From NCBI RefSeq assembly GCF_020216065.1, contig NZ_JAIWNA010000001.1, positions 1,333,408-1,397,407 of the forward strand: a stretch of DNA of 64,000 nt, in the 5' to 3' direction. The DNA comes from Nocardia rosealba. Lineage in GTDB: Bacteria > Actinomycetota > Actinomycetes > Mycobacteriales > Mycobacteriaceae. The notes beneath the pieces are model-generated. The model searched no databases, was not told where the DNA came from, and saw nothing but the letters and a program-made list of their open reading frames with translations. Made by a program: the position numbers and the translations under genes. Below are positions 20,066 through 29,468 of this stretch, piece by piece (position 1 is the first letter of the stretch; the number at the start of each line of letters is the position of its first letter).

Positions 20066-20818
20066 TCAGATCGCGCGGCGACGTTTGCGCAGCGCGTCGA
20101 TGATCACCGCGCAGGCCGCTGTCACCGCGAACAAGCCGAGCACCGTGCGCGCCAGCGGCCACAGGTTGGGCCGGTCGGCGGGGTCGGTCTCGGCGAAGAC
20201 GTTCTCCACCACCGGTGCGGCGTAGTCCTGCCTGCGCGAGTTCACGTCGACGGCGGTGAAGGCGATATCGGCCATCACACCGCAGCGCGCGCGGGAGAAC
20301 TCGTCGTCGCGCAGCTCACAGGCGGCGTGGATGCGCCGGTTCAGCGCCGCGTCCACCGAGCGCCGTGCCCACGGGCCGAGCGGCTCGTCGACCCGTTCGG
20401 CGTAGCGCAGCATGTCGTAGCCCAGGTCGTGGGCCTTGCAGGCGGCCTCGAACTCGCCCGGCAACGTCACCGGAGAGGAGCAGCCGCCGTTCGGGTTCAC
20501 CAGCATGCCGTCCTGCTCGGCGGGGTCGTACCCGAACTTGAACCCGAAATCGCGGGGGATCAGCGCGGGCGCGTCCGGGGCGTCGTCGGTGAGGGAGCGC
20601 ACCACCGCGGTTGCGGCCGCGTTCTCGACCCCGCTGCCAGGGGTGGTGCCCATCGCACCCGGCGCCGACATGACGACCGCGGAGGCCATCGCGAGCCCGG
20701 CGGTGCACAGCGCGATGCCGCTGCGGCGGCGATGGGGAGTGGTGGTGTCGGCGGGCGACGCGGAACCTGTGGCACGGGCACGGCGAGCGGCGGGTGCCGG
20801 GCGAAGCGGGGTTTTCAT
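20066..20818 (-). CDS. Membrane-anchored phospholipase A2-like protein
   Basis: 250 residues. A basic N-terminal stretch precedes a hydrophobic export segment (SGIALCTAGLAMASAVVMSA). The catalytic-type motif CKAHDLGYDMLRYAER (about residues 135-150) contains the His-Asp pair of prokaryotic phospholipase A2. Further Cys (GGCSSP, HAACELRD, RARCGVMAD) could form disulfides outside the cell. A second hydrophobic segment, LARTVLGLFAVTAACAVIID, near the C-terminus and followed by RKRRRAI, suggests that the domain stays anchored to the membrane. Activity against phospholipids is inferred from the motif. A tail anchor is unusual for this family. Confidence 0.78.
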   Translation of the reverse strand: MKTPLRPAPAARRARATGSASPADTTTPHRRRSGIALCTAGLAMASAVVMSAPGAMGTTPGSGVENAAATAVVRSLTDDAPDAPALIPRDFGFKFGYDPAEQDGMLVNPNGGCSSPVTLPGEFEAACKAHDLGYDMLRYAERVDEPLGPWARRSVDAALNRRIHAACELRDDEFSRARCGVMADIAFTAVDVNSRRQDYAAPVVENVFAETDPADRPNLWPLARTVLGLFAVTAACAVIIDALRKRRRAI

Positions 20819-20984
20819 GGCCTCCGACAGTAAGGAGCGGGTCGTACGGCGGGCATCCCGCTGTGGACCGGTTTCACGAGGCGCGCGGGTGGTGTCCCGG
20901 CGCCGGGGTCACACCAGGGTAGGGGGTCGCAGTTGGTTCGTGGGTATGAGGTGGGTCGATGGCCTGTTTCCTAGGCTCAGGACC

Positions 20985-22148
20985 ATGACCGGACAACTGC
21001 GTACCACCGTGCGCCGGATCGACGCGACCACCTGGTTCGACCTGGCAACCGTGCTGGTAGCGCTCATTCTGTACAGCATCGCGTGGCCGACGCTGTTCGT
21101 CACCCACCAGGTGCCCGCCGCTGTCGCACCGCTGATCTCGGGGCTCGCGGTGTTCCCGATTCTGCTGGTCCGGCTCAATCCCGCCCTGGGCTGGGCCGTC
21201 TCCGCAGGGTCGGCGCTGCTCATCTCGCTGGTGATCTCGCCGACCGCCGACAGCGACCTGCCGTTCCAAGTGGTGCATGTCATCGTGCTGTTCGTCCTGC
21301 TGTTCGCGGTGGCGTTGCGCGCGCCGCTGCCCGTGGTCGTCGTCGCGTGGGCCGGGCAATCGATGCTGTTCGCCACGACCATGCCCGGGTCGGCCGACGG
21401 TCCGCTGTGGGGGTGGCCGGTCGGGTTCGGTGCGCTCGCGCTGCTCGGCTACCTGCTGCAGACCCTCGGCGCCTCGCGGGCCAAACTCGAGGAACAGGCC
21501 GAGGTGACCGAGATGGAACGCGCGCGCCGGGCCATCCTCGAGGAGAAGGCGCGCATCGCCCGCGACCTGCACGATGTGGTGGCCCACCACATGTCGATGG
21601 TGGTGGTGCAGGCCCAGACCGCGCCCTACCGGATCACCGATCTGCACCCGGCCGCCGCGGCGGAATTCGAATCCATCGGCGCCACCGCGCGCACCGCGCT
21701 CAACGAGATCCGCGGCATGCTCGGCGTGCTGCGCAGCGACGGGCAGCTGCCCGAACACGCACCGCAACCGCGCGCCGCCGATGTGCCCGCGCTGTGCGAG
21801 TCGGCCGCGCGTGCCGGTCTGCCCGTCGAGTGGACCGTCGACGGTGACCTGTCGGCGGTGCCCGAGACCACCGGGCTGGTCGTGTACCGCGTCGTCCAGG
21901 AGTCGATGGCCAACTGCGCGCGGCACGCACCCGGTGCGCCCGTGCGCGTCGCGATCGGCGTGCGGCCCGGGCTGGTGACGGTGACCGTCCACAACGACCC
22001 CGCCACCGGTGTGGCGAGCAAGAGCACCGGCGGTGGGCACGGCATCGACGGCATGCGTACCCGGGTGGCGGCGGTCGGCGGGCAGCTGCTCGCCGGACCC
22101 ACGGCGACCGGCGGATTCGAGGTCTCGGTGACACTGCCGACCCCGTAA
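20985..22148 (+). CDS. NarL-type sensor histidine kinase
   Basis: 387 residues from ATG 20985. The N-terminal 165 residues carry five or six hydrophobic segments (from LATVLVALILYSIAW to GFGALALLGYLLQTL) and no obvious extracellular domain, as in intramembrane-type sensors. The HisKA_3 box is ARIARDLHDVVAHHMSMVVV, with the phosphorylated His in DLHD. The ATP-binding domain has QESMANCARHA (N box) and a GGGHGIDGMRTRV glycine box. TAGGCT lies 7 bases before the ATG, suggesting a leaderless transcript. The cognate regulator follows after 9 bases. The signal is unknown. Confidence 0.93.
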   Translation: MTGQLRTTVRRIDATTWFDLATVLVALILYSIAWPTLFVTHQVPAAVAPLISGLAVFPILLVRLNPALGWAVSAGSALLISLVISPTADSDLPFQVVHVIVLFVLLFAVALRAPLPVVVVAWAGQSMLFATTMPGSADGPLWGWPVGFGALALLGYLLQTLGASRAKLEEQAEVTEMERARRAILEEKARIARDLHDVVAHHMSMVVVQAQTAPYRITDLHPAAAAEFESIGATARTALNEIRGMLGVLRSDGQLPEHAPQPRAADVPALCESAARAGLPVEWTVDGDLSAVPETTGLVVYRVVQESMANCARHAPGAPVRVAIGVRPGLVTVTVHNDPATGVASKSTGGGHGIDGMRTRVAAVGGQLLAGPTATGGFEVSVTLPTP

Positions 22149-22157
22149 GGTGGTCGC

Positions 22158-22823
22158 GTGGCTATTACCGTCTTGATCGCCGACGACCAGGCGATGGTCC
22201 GGCAGGGCTTCGGCGCCCTGCTCGGTGCCCAACCCGACATCAGCGTCGTCGGTGACGCACCCGACGGCAAAGTGGCGGTCGCCGAAGCCAAACGACTTCG
22301 CCCCGACGTGGTGCTGATGGACGTGCGCATGCCCGAGATGAACGGGCTCGACGCCGCCCGCGCCATCCTCGCGGCCGGTTTCGACCCGCCCGTGCGGGTC
22401 CTCATGCTCACGACCTTCGACATCGACGACTACGTGTACGAGGCACTGAGCCTGGGCGCCAGCGGCTTTCTGCTCAAGGACGCGCCCGCCGAGGAACTGG
22501 TGCGCGCGGTGCGGGTGGTCGCCGACGGACAAGCCCTGCTCGCACCGACGATCACCCGCCGCTTGATCGCGGACGTGACCCGGCGGCGCAACACCGTGCG
22601 CACCGCACCCTCGCCCGCCCTGTCGACGCTGACGCCGCGCGAACGCGAAGTGCTCGAACTGGTGGCCAAGGGCCTGTCCAACACCGAGATCGCGAGCGAA
22701 CTGTTCGTGGCCGAGCAGACCGTGAAAACGCATGTGTCCAAAGTCTTTTCCAAGCTCGGCCTGCGCGACCGGGCTCAAGCGGTCGTCCTCGCCTATGAAT
22801 CCGGTCTGGTCGTTCCCGGCTGA
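22158..22823 (+). CDS. NarL/LuxR-family response regulator
   Basis: 221 residues. Receiver domain with acidic pair ADDQ, phospho-acceptor Asp in VVLMDVRMPEMNG, Thr in MLTTFD and Lys in FLLKDAP. The C-terminal LuxR helix-turn-helix reads LTPREREVLELVAKGLSNTE and continues IASELFVAEQTVKTHVSKV. It lies 9 bases after its kinase. Targets are unknown, and I found no clear palindrome at the promoter of this system. The gene is convergent with the beta-lactamase-fold lipoprotein gene, with 10 bases between stops. Confidence 0.95.
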   Translation: MAITVLIADDQAMVRQGFGALLGAQPDISVVGDAPDGKVAVAEAKRLRPDVVLMDVRMPEMNGLDAARAILAAGFDPPVRVLMLTTFDIDDYVYEALSLGASGFLLKDAPAEELVRAVRVVADGQALLAPTITRRLIADVTRRRNTVRTAPSPALSTLTPREREVLELVAKGLSNTEIASELFVAEQTVKTHVSKVFSKLGLRDRAQAVVLAYESGLVVPG

Positions 22824-22833
22824 GCGGGCCCGC

Positions 22834-23730
22834 TCAGCGCGGGCACACTCCGCCCCGCAAGTCGGGCAGATGACGTGCCAGCAGCAGCGCCATCCGGTCG
22901 AGCAGGGCGGTGGTGTCCTCGAAGGTACCCGAATCCGCCTGTGCGGCAAGGGCGATCGCCAGCTGGCCGCTGCCGACGGGGATCAGCCCGAACTGGCGGA
23001 CCGTGTACATGCCGGTGTCGTCGTCGGGGCCCCAGCCGCCCTTGAACTCCGCGTGGTCGAGCAGGCCGAGACCCCAGCCCTGCTCGGGGGTGATCTCGCC
23101 CATCAACCGCATCACGACCTCGGTGTCGGGCAGGCACGGCAGCTTGGAGGCGAATCGCACCTGGTTGGCCAGCGACCACTCGGTGACACCGAAGGCCGTG
23201 TAGTCGAGTTCGGTGCGCATCTCCGGCTTGTCGGCGTTCACCTCACCGGCCTCGTCGAGCACCTGCTGCACCGCCTCGGCGGCCGCCGTGCCGTCGCCGA
23301 GGGACTGCCACAGGCCGTAGGCGGCGTCGTTGTCCGACACCGTGATCGCGGCCTGCACCATCTCGAAGATGGACTGGTCGTGGTCGTGGCGCAGGGCGGC
23401 GACGGCGAGCGGGACCTTGATGGTGGACCAGGCGATGCCGGTGGTCCAGTCGCCGTAGATCGTCATCCGTCCGCCGCCGACCGGCATCAACGCCATTCCC
23501 ACCTGGCCGGGCAGGGTCGCCTGCAGCTGGGTGAATTCGGCGGCGAGCGAGTCGGGCAGGATCACCGACTGGCCGGGACGCCAGGCTTCGCCCTCGTCGC
23601 GCTGGACCGTCGGTGCCGTTGCGGCGGTCGGGGTGCCGGGCACCGCGCACGAGGCGGACAGCGCCGCCGACACCAACAGCACACCGGACACGAGACCGCG
23701 ACAGGCAGCCTTCACAGTAGAGCTAGCCAC
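22834..23730 (-). CDS. Beta-lactamase-fold lipoprotein (serine hydrolase-like)
   Basis: 298 residues from GTG 23730, preceded by GGAGGG. The N-terminus is an export signal ending in a Cys (ALSASCAVPG), probably a lipidated exported protein. The fold of class A beta-lactamases/transpeptidases is suggested by WSTIKVPLA (SxxK), VSDNDAAYGLW (SDN) and [10 protein letters not shown] in the place of KTG. A paralogue at 37313 shares all three motifs. No clear equivalent of the class A Glu166 loop is seen, so true beta-lactamase activity is doubtful; a peptidoglycan-related or ligand-binding role is possible. It is divergent from a Ser/Thr kinase gene. Confidence 0.82.
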   Translation of the reverse strand: MASSTVKAACRGLVSGVLLVSAALSASCAVPGTPTAATAPTVQRDEGEAWRPGQSVILPDSLAAEFTQLQATLPGQVGMALMPVGGGRMTIYGDWTTGIAWSTIKVPLAVAALRHDHDQSIFEMVQAAITVSDNDAAYGLWQSLGDGTAAAEAVQQVLDEAGEVNADKPEMRTELDYTAFGVTEWSLANQVRFASKLPCLPDTEVVMRLMGEITPEQGWGLGLLDHAEFKGGWGPDDDTGMYTVRQFGLIPVGSGQLAIALAAQADSGTFEDTTALLDRMALLLARHLPDLRGGVCPR

Positions 23731-23886
23731 CTGAAAACCCTCCCCACCACCGGTTGCGCGGGGCGCTGTGCTCCGGCGGTGCAAACTACTCGTCTAGCGC
23801 GCCCGGACGATCTCGGGCGTATGCCAGTAAGTTTCGCATATGCCGGAGCGGTCGCGCTGTCCGGCGACGGGCGCTGAAAGGGGGTC

Positions 23887-26800
23887 GTGGTGCACGAGAT
23901 CGGTGATGTGTTCGCCGGGTTCACCATCGAACGGATGCTCGGCCAGGGCGGTATGGGGACGGTGTATCTGGCGCGGCACCCGCGCCTGGACCGGTTGACC
24001 GCGTTGAAGCTGCTCAACCGGGATCTGTTCGCGGACGAACGGATTCGGGCCAGGTTCGAGCGGGAAGCGGATCTGGCCGCGGCGCTGGATCATCCCGGCA
24101 TCGTCACCGTGTTCGATCGGGGCGCCGAGGACGAACAGCTGTGGATCAGCATGCAGTACGTCGACGGGATCGACGCCGCCACCGTCGATCCACGCACCCT
24201 GCCACCGCAGCGCGCGGTACAGATCATCGAAGGTGTCGCCGACGCACTGGATTACGCGCACGGGCACGGTGTGCTGCACCGGGACGTGAAACCGGCCAAC
24301 ATCCTGCTTGCACGATCCGGCGGTGGGCAGGGGGAGCGGGTGTTCCTCACCGACTTCGGCATCGCCCGCCTGCGCGCCGACTCCACCCACCTCACCCAGC
24401 AGGGCATGTTCACCGCCACCCTGGCCTACGCCTCGCCCGAACAGATGACCGGCGCCGAACTCGACCACCGCTCCGACCAGTACTCCCTGGCATGCACCCT
24501 GTACTGGCTGTTCACCGGCCTGGCGCCCTTCGACTCCCCCGACCCCAACGAGATCATCCGGGGCACTCTCTACGCACCCCCACCCCCGCTCGCCCTGCGC
24601 CGAACGGGCCTACCTCCCGCCATGGACGCGGTTCTCGCCGCCGCCATGGCCAAACATCCTGCGGCCCGGTATGAGTCGTGTACCGCGTTCGCCAAGGCGG
24701 CTCGCCGGGCGCTCACGTCGACCAAGCCGCCTGTTCTTCCCGCGTCGTACTCGCCGCAACCTGTCCCGGGACAGCCGTCATCCATGCCGGCCCCTGGCTA
24801 TGCGCCACCATTACCCGTTGCTCCCCAACCGAATTGGCACCCGGCATCACCTCCAGCGGCTTCGGCCGGCCCGCCCGTCGGGCAGCCCTACGTCGGCCAA
24901 CCGCCGGTGCAGCCGCCGCCGGTGCAGCCGCCTGTAGCTCCACCTCCGGTGCAGCAGGGTCCGGCCCCGCAGCCGTCGGCTCAGCCGCTCCCGCAGCAGC
25001 CTGGGGTGCAACAGCCGGTGCAGCAGCTCGTGCCCCAGGTACCGCCAGCGCAACCGCTCCCGCAGCCTCCGGTTCAGCAACCGGCCGCGCAGCAGCCTCC
25101 GGTTCAGCAACCTGTGGCTCAACCGCCGGCGCAGCAGGGTCCGGTCGCACAGCCTCTCTCGCACCAGCCTGTGGCTCAACCGCCTGTGCAGCACCCTTCG
25201 TCCCAGCAGCGCTCCGCGCAACAGCCGGGGGGTCAGCAGCCTTCGGCCCAACAACCACCGGCTCAATCGGACGGGCAGCAATCTCAGGTCGAGCAGTCAC
25301 CGGCTCGACCGACGCGACAGCAGGCGGCGACGCCACCACAGGATCAGGTTGGAGACGCTGCAGCAGAAGGTTTCCCACCGGGCGGTGGAGTAGTCGCACC
25401 TGGCGCGCCCGCCGTAGAAGAGGTGTCGAGCACCGCCGCTACCGATGTGCTCGGAATGCCGAACCGCGATCTCTTGGACATCGAAAATGCTTCGGCGCGA
25501 ACGACAGTCACTGCGATGCCTGGTGCGTCGGTGAACGGTCGGGACAGCGCAGAGGGAGGTACCGGTGGTGCCGTGAATGCGACTACCAGCGGTGCGGGAC
25601 CGGGCTCGCCGACAACCGATTCTGTCCGCAAAAGTACCGCCAGTTCGGCTGTGGAAGCTGCCGAGCCGGCGGCCCCGCGCGCAGAGACTGCCTGGGGAGA
25701 TGGATCGGCGGCGAGCGCGCGGCCGACGTCGACCGGAAGTGGAACCCCAGCGGTCGGCAGCGCGGAAGTCGGGAACGCACGCACGCACGTCGATATGCCT
25801 GACGGTTCAGCGGTTTCGGGTGCGGGGGAACACAACGCCGATGCCGAGTCGGACACCGATGGCGGCGCTGAACAACTGCCCGATCGGGGCGATTCCGTTG
25901 CGCCGGATCTGAAAGATGAGTCGGATCATGGTGCTTCCCCTGCCGACGACCCCGTAGCAGGTGCCGCGGCGGTGGACCGGCCGTTTGCGCTTGGCGGCGT
26001 GCCGGGGTCGGACGGTGGTGAGAACGTGGCGTCGCCCCTGGCTGCTGGGGAGGCGGCGCAGGGCGCAGAAGGCTCCGACGTCCCGGATTTCGGTGCGCAC
26101 CGGGGTGGTTCGGGTGGCGGTGAGCGCGGGCACGATGTCGGGGCGGTGCCTTCGCAGGCCGCGGCCACACCGGTCGCGTCTGCAGGGACGCCGACGCAAC
26201 CGCCAGGGGGAGGGCCGGGAATGGGTGGTCCTGGGCGGCCTCCGCAAGGGCGGCATCCTTGGCCGGTTCCCTATCGTCGGCAGTCGGCGGTGTCGCGGCC
26301 GGTGTCGGGGTTGCAGCGGCTCGGGTGGGTGGTGCTCGCGGCGCTGGTTGTCGTGTTGGTGACGGTGGTTCTGGCGCTGGTCGTGGTGGTTCTGCCGGAT
26401 GGGGATGAGGACGAGGGGGCCATCGGCGCGGTGGTGACGGGGCCGTCGAGTGCCGTGGCGGAGGCGACCGATTCGTTCCTGGCGAGCAGGCGGGTGTTTC
26501 CGACGCTGGTTCCGCAGGGCGCGGGGATCGAGGGGCAGGGGTATCGCGGGGCGAATTGTGTCGGGGTTCGGCAGGTGAGTGAATTGGAGTGGAAAGAGCC
26601 TGCGCTGCAGTGGAACCCGATCAGCGCGGGGTGGCAGTGCGAGCGGGTGGACAACGGGCTCGGCGCGGTGAGCTATCTCGTCCTCGAATACGCGAACTCC
26701 GCGCAGGCCCGCTCCGCCATGGACGCATTCCCCGCTGCCGTCCGCTTCGGGGCGGAGAAGGACGGTGTGCCGGTGACGGTGCGGCGCTGGGTGGTTCCCG

Positions 26801-26976
26801 ATCCGGCAACCAGCCGCGTCCAGACCGCGCACCAGGTGATCGGCTTCCCCGGCGACCCGGACCGCGACAACTATCTCGTCGTGGTGAGCCGCCGGGGCAG
26901 CAGCGGAACCGGCGGCGCACCGCGGCCCTCCGCCCAGGACGAGGTGATCGCCTGGTGGGCGGAGGTGCCGCTGTGA
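23887..26976 (+). CDS. Receptor-type Ser/Thr protein kinase with Pro/Gln-rich linker
   Basis: 1029 residues. Kinase domain about 9-275: glycine loop LGQGGMGTVYLA, ALKLLN lysine, HRDVKPANILL and DFGIARL, all intact. A very long linker follows. Residues about 290-480 consist mostly of irregular PVQQP/PAQQ/QPP units, then an acidic Ala/Gly-rich stretch runs to about 800. The single membrane segment WVVLAALVVVLVTVVLALVVVVL lies at about 818-840, and about 190 extracellular residues end the protein. The outer part (ANCVGVRQVSELEW, WQCERVDNGLG) is not PASTA; its two Cys may pair. GTG 23887 follows AAAGGGGG. It is convergent with the ABC permease gene, 2 bases apart. Confidence 0.92.
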   Translation: MVHEIGDVFAGFTIERMLGQGGMGTVYLARHPRLDRLTALKLLNRDLFADERIRARFEREADLAAALDHPGIVTVFDRGAEDEQLWISMQYVDGIDAATVDPRTLPPQRAVQIIEGVADALDYAHGHGVLHRDVKPANILLARSGGGQGERVFLTDFGIARLRADSTHLTQQGMFTATLAYASPEQMTGAELDHRSDQYSLACTLYWLFTGLAPFDSPDPNEIIRGTLYAPPPPLALRRTGLPPAMDAVLAAAMAKHPAARYESCTAFAKAARRALTSTKPPVLPASYSPQPVPGQPSSMPAPGYAPPLPVAPQPNWHPASPPAASAGPPVGQPYVGQPPVQPPPVQPPVAPPPVQQGPAPQPSAQPLPQQPGVQQPVQQLVPQVPPAQPLPQPPVQQPAAQQPPVQQPVAQPPAQQGPVAQPLSHQPVAQPPVQHPSSQQRSAQQPGGQQPSAQQPPAQSDGQQSQVEQSPARPTRQQAATPPQDQVGDAAAEGFPPGGGVVAPGAPAVEEVSSTAATDVLGMPNRDLLDIENASARTTVTAMPGASVNGRDSAEGGTGGAVNATTSGAGPGSPTTDSVRKSTASSAVEAAEPAAPRAETAWGDGSAASARPTSTGSGTPAVGSAEVGNARTHVDMPDGSAVSGAGEHNADAESDTDGGAEQLPDRGDSVAPDLKDESDHGASPADDPVAGAAAVDRPFALGGVPGSDGGENVASPLAAGEAAQGAEGSDVPDFGAHRGGSGGGERGHDVGAVPSQAAATPVASAGTPTQPPGGGPGMGGPGRPPQGRHPWPVPYRRQSAVSRPVSGLQRLGWVVLAALVVVLVTVVLALVVVVLPDGDEDEGAIGAVVTGPSSAVAEATDSFLASRRVFPTLVPQGAGIEGQGYRGANCVGVRQVSELEWKEPALQWNPISAGWQCERVDNGLGAVSYLVLEYANSAQARSAMDAFPAAVRFGAEKDGVPVTVRRWVVPDPATSRVQTAHQVIGFPGDPDRDNYLVVVSRRGSSGTGGAPRPSAQDEVIAWWAEVPL

Positions 26977-26978
26977 CC

Positions 26979-29468
26979 TCAGTCGACGGCCAGCGCCGCG
27001 ACGATCGGCATGCGCGACGCGCGCACCGCGGGCGGGATGGAGCCGAGTAGCGCCAACGCCAGCGCGACGATGCCGTAGACGACGAGCAGCGGGCTCGGCG
27101 CGTAGGTGATGTCGATGGTCATGGCGTGCCCGATCGCCACGGTGCCCAGGTACTGGACCGCCGCACCGGTGACCATGCCGATTGCCGCACCGACGATCCC
27201 GATCCCCGCCGCCTCGGCGAGGACCGAGCGCAACAGGAACTTGCGATTGGTGCCCATGGCGCGCAGCACACCCAGCTCACGGCGCCGTTCGAGCACCGAA
27301 AGCATCAGCGTGTTCAGCAAGGCCACGGTGGCCACCAGCACCACGATCCACAGGATCATGGTGCTCATCGCCGCACCCTGCTCCACGCTCGAGGAGATGG
27401 CCGCGACCATCGCGGCACCGGTGTCGACGTGGATCGGCTCGGGCACCACGGCCCGCACCGCCGCCTGCACCGCCGCCGGATCGGCACCCGGTTCGAAGCG
27501 CACCGCGAGCACCGTCTCGCCGGGCCGCTGATACCACTCCCGCATCTGGTCCAGGCTCATCATCACCACCCCGGAGATGGCCGTGAAGTACGGAATCACC
27601 TGCAGCACAGTGGATGTGCGCTGACCCGATGGCGTGGGCATGGTGATCTGGTCGCCGACCTCGAGGTCGAGCGACCGGGCCACGTCGCGGGTGACGACCA
27701 CGCCTTCGCCGCGCGCCATCCGGTCGATGACGGCCGGGTCGACGGCGCCGAGCCTGCTGTCCTCGACCCGCGGCGGGTAACCCTGCAGCATCACCCGCCC
27801 GCTGCCGATGGTCGCGAACGCCATCTGCCCCGGGCTCACGTACTCGACTCCCGGCACGGCCGCGACCTTGTCCGACACGTCGCTGGGGAGCACGGGCCCC
27901 GTGGGGAACTGTTCGACCGGACTCGGACTCACGTACAGATCTGCTTCACCGAGACTCTGGAACGAGTCGGTCGCCGAATCGACCATGTTCTGCGACGCGC
28001 CACCGAGCGCGACGACCGCCGCCACTCCGATCGTCACCGTCATCGCCGTGGCCCACACGCGGCGCGGCGCACGTTCCAGCGTGGTCGCACCGAGCGCCCC
28101 GGGCGCACCGAACCAGCGGGCGATCGACCCGGCCGCCCGCACGATCGGCCCGGTCGCGGCGAAGCACAACACCACCGTCGCGGTGAACGACACGGTGATC
28201 GCCGCCAACGAGAGCCGGCCGAGGTCGATGTAGGCCAGCGCGACCGCCGCACCGATGAGACCGATACCGCCGACCAGCGCGGCCCACCGCAGCCCGCGCC
28301 CCGCGGCGGCGACATCGCCCGCCTCGACAGGGGCGAGCGCCTCGACCGGCGCGACCTGGTACACCTGCCTGGCCGCGATCGCCGCGGCCAGCACGGTCGC
28401 GACCACACACGCGGCGATCGCGACGGGCACCGCGTAGTTCGGGACGAGGAACTCGGTGCGCGCCTCCACCGACTGCACCATCGCGGCAGGCAACCGATCG
28501 ATGGAGAACCGGCCCATCACGGCACCGATCGCCGAACCGATCGCACCACCGACGAGCCCGAGCACGGCCGCCTCCACGAGCAGATCACGCACCATCGGCC
28601 CACGTTGGCCACCGATCGCACGCAGCAACGACAGCATCGGCCTGCGTTGTGCCACAGCCATACTCATCGCGTTGTAGATCAGGAACGCCGCGACGATCAG
28701 CGCCGCCGCCGAGGACATCAGCGTCGAGTACCGCATGATCTGGATGGCGCCACCCGCCTGCGCCGTCCGCAGACTGGGTTCGGCGACCACGGCCCGCCCG
28801 TCGACCGCCGCGGTGAGCGCCGCGCGCAGCTCGGCGATATCGGTGCCGGGCTTCGCCATGATCTGCACCGAATCGAGCCTGCCGACCCGGTCGGTGAGGA
28901 ACTGGGCCAGCGGCAGCGGCGCGGCGACGACGTGACCACCGTTGAGACGATCGGTGGCAGCCTCGTCGAGCACGGCGGCGACCGTGGCGGTGCCGCCGCC
29001 GATCGGAATCGAGTCGCCCTCACGGTAACCCGTCGCGGCACCGACCAATACGCCGCGCGGCGTGCTGACCAGCTTGGCGGTGTATTGCGACATGGGCCCG
29101 GTCAGATCGCTGCCGAGCGCGCTGATGTTCTGGTCGGCACCGATCAGCAGGGCCCGATCGGGACCCGCGCCGAGCGTGCTGCGCAGCATAGGAGCCGCCG
29201 TCGCCACGCCGGGTGTGGCCGAAATAGCAGGCAGCAGGGACTGTTCGAAGCCCGCGTCGGTGATCCCGGTGATCTCGAGGACCGCGTTGCCCGCCAGCCC
29301 CTTGGTGAGCCGGTCGACCGACCCGGTCACCGATCCGGAGATGCTCAGCACCGCGACGAGCAGTGCCGCCGACACCGCCATCACCGCGGTCGACATGACG
29401 GTGCGCCCAGGGTGCCGGATGAGGTCACCGATATTGAACAGCCGCAACCGATCCAGCGCCGCGATCAT
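26979..29468 (-). CDS. ABC transporter permease, MacB/FtsX type
   Basis: 829 residues with two FtsX modules. The first hydrophobic segment is near TAVMAVSAALLVAVLSIS. A periplasmic-type loop follows, then three-segment clusters around AALIVAAFLIYNAMSMAVA and FLVPNYAVPVAIAACVVATV. A second set occurs near MILWIVVLVATVALLNTLML and YAPSPLLVVYGIVALALALL. The motif RRPMLSLLRAIGGQR and its repeat RRRELGVLRAMGTNR are the usual FtsX/MacB cytosolic turns. Its ATG overlaps the stop of the ATPase gene (ATGA), so the two form one exporter. The substrate is unknown; drugs, lipids or lipoproteins are typical. Confidence 0.92.
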   Translation of the reverse strand: MIAALDRLRLFNIGDLIRHPGRTVMSTAVMAVSAALLVAVLSISGSVTGSVDRLTKGLAGNAVLEITGITDAGFEQSLLPAISATPGVATAAPMLRSTLGAGPDRALLIGADQNISALGSDLTGPMSQYTAKLVSTPRGVLVGAATGYREGDSIPIGGGTATVAAVLDEAATDRLNGGHVVAAPLPLAQFLTDRVGRLDSVQIMAKPGTDIAELRAALTAAVDGRAVVAEPSLRTAQAGGAIQIMRYSTLMSSAAALIVAAFLIYNAMSMAVAQRRPMLSLLRAIGGQRGPMVRDLLVEAAVLGLVGGAIGSAIGAVMGRFSIDRLPAAMVQSVEARTEFLVPNYAVPVAIAACVVATVLAAAIAARQVYQVAPVEALAPVEAGDVAAAGRGLRWAALVGGIGLIGAAVALAYIDLGRLSLAAITVSFTATVVLCFAATGPIVRAAGSIARWFGAPGALGATTLERAPRRVWATAMTVTIGVAAVVALGGASQNMVDSATDSFQSLGEADLYVSPSPVEQFPTGPVLPSDVSDKVAAVPGVEYVSPGQMAFATIGSGRVMLQGYPPRVEDSRLGAVDPAVIDRMARGEGVVVTRDVARSLDLEVGDQITMPTPSGQRTSTVLQVIPYFTAISGVVMMSLDQMREWYQRPGETVLAVRFEPGADPAAVQAAVRAVVPEPIHVDTGAAMVAAISSSVEQGAAMSTMILWIVVLVATVALLNTLMLSVLERRRELGVLRAMGTNRKFLLRSVLAEAAGIGIVGAAIGMVTGAAVQYLGTVAIGHAMTIDITYAPSPLLVVYGIVALALALLGSIPPAVRASRMPIVAALAVD

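Noticed and set aside
22146-22151. TAAGGT as a -10 for the first response regulator
   Set aside because: It contains the TAA stop of the kinase gene and the two genes are 9 bases apart, so co-transcription is the simpler explanation.
24880-25320. Dense short repeats that could suggest a CRISPR array or VNTR
   Set aside because: The repeats are irregular, in frame and encode Pro/Gln-rich protein within a continuous kinase gene; no conserved direct repeat with unique spacers exists.
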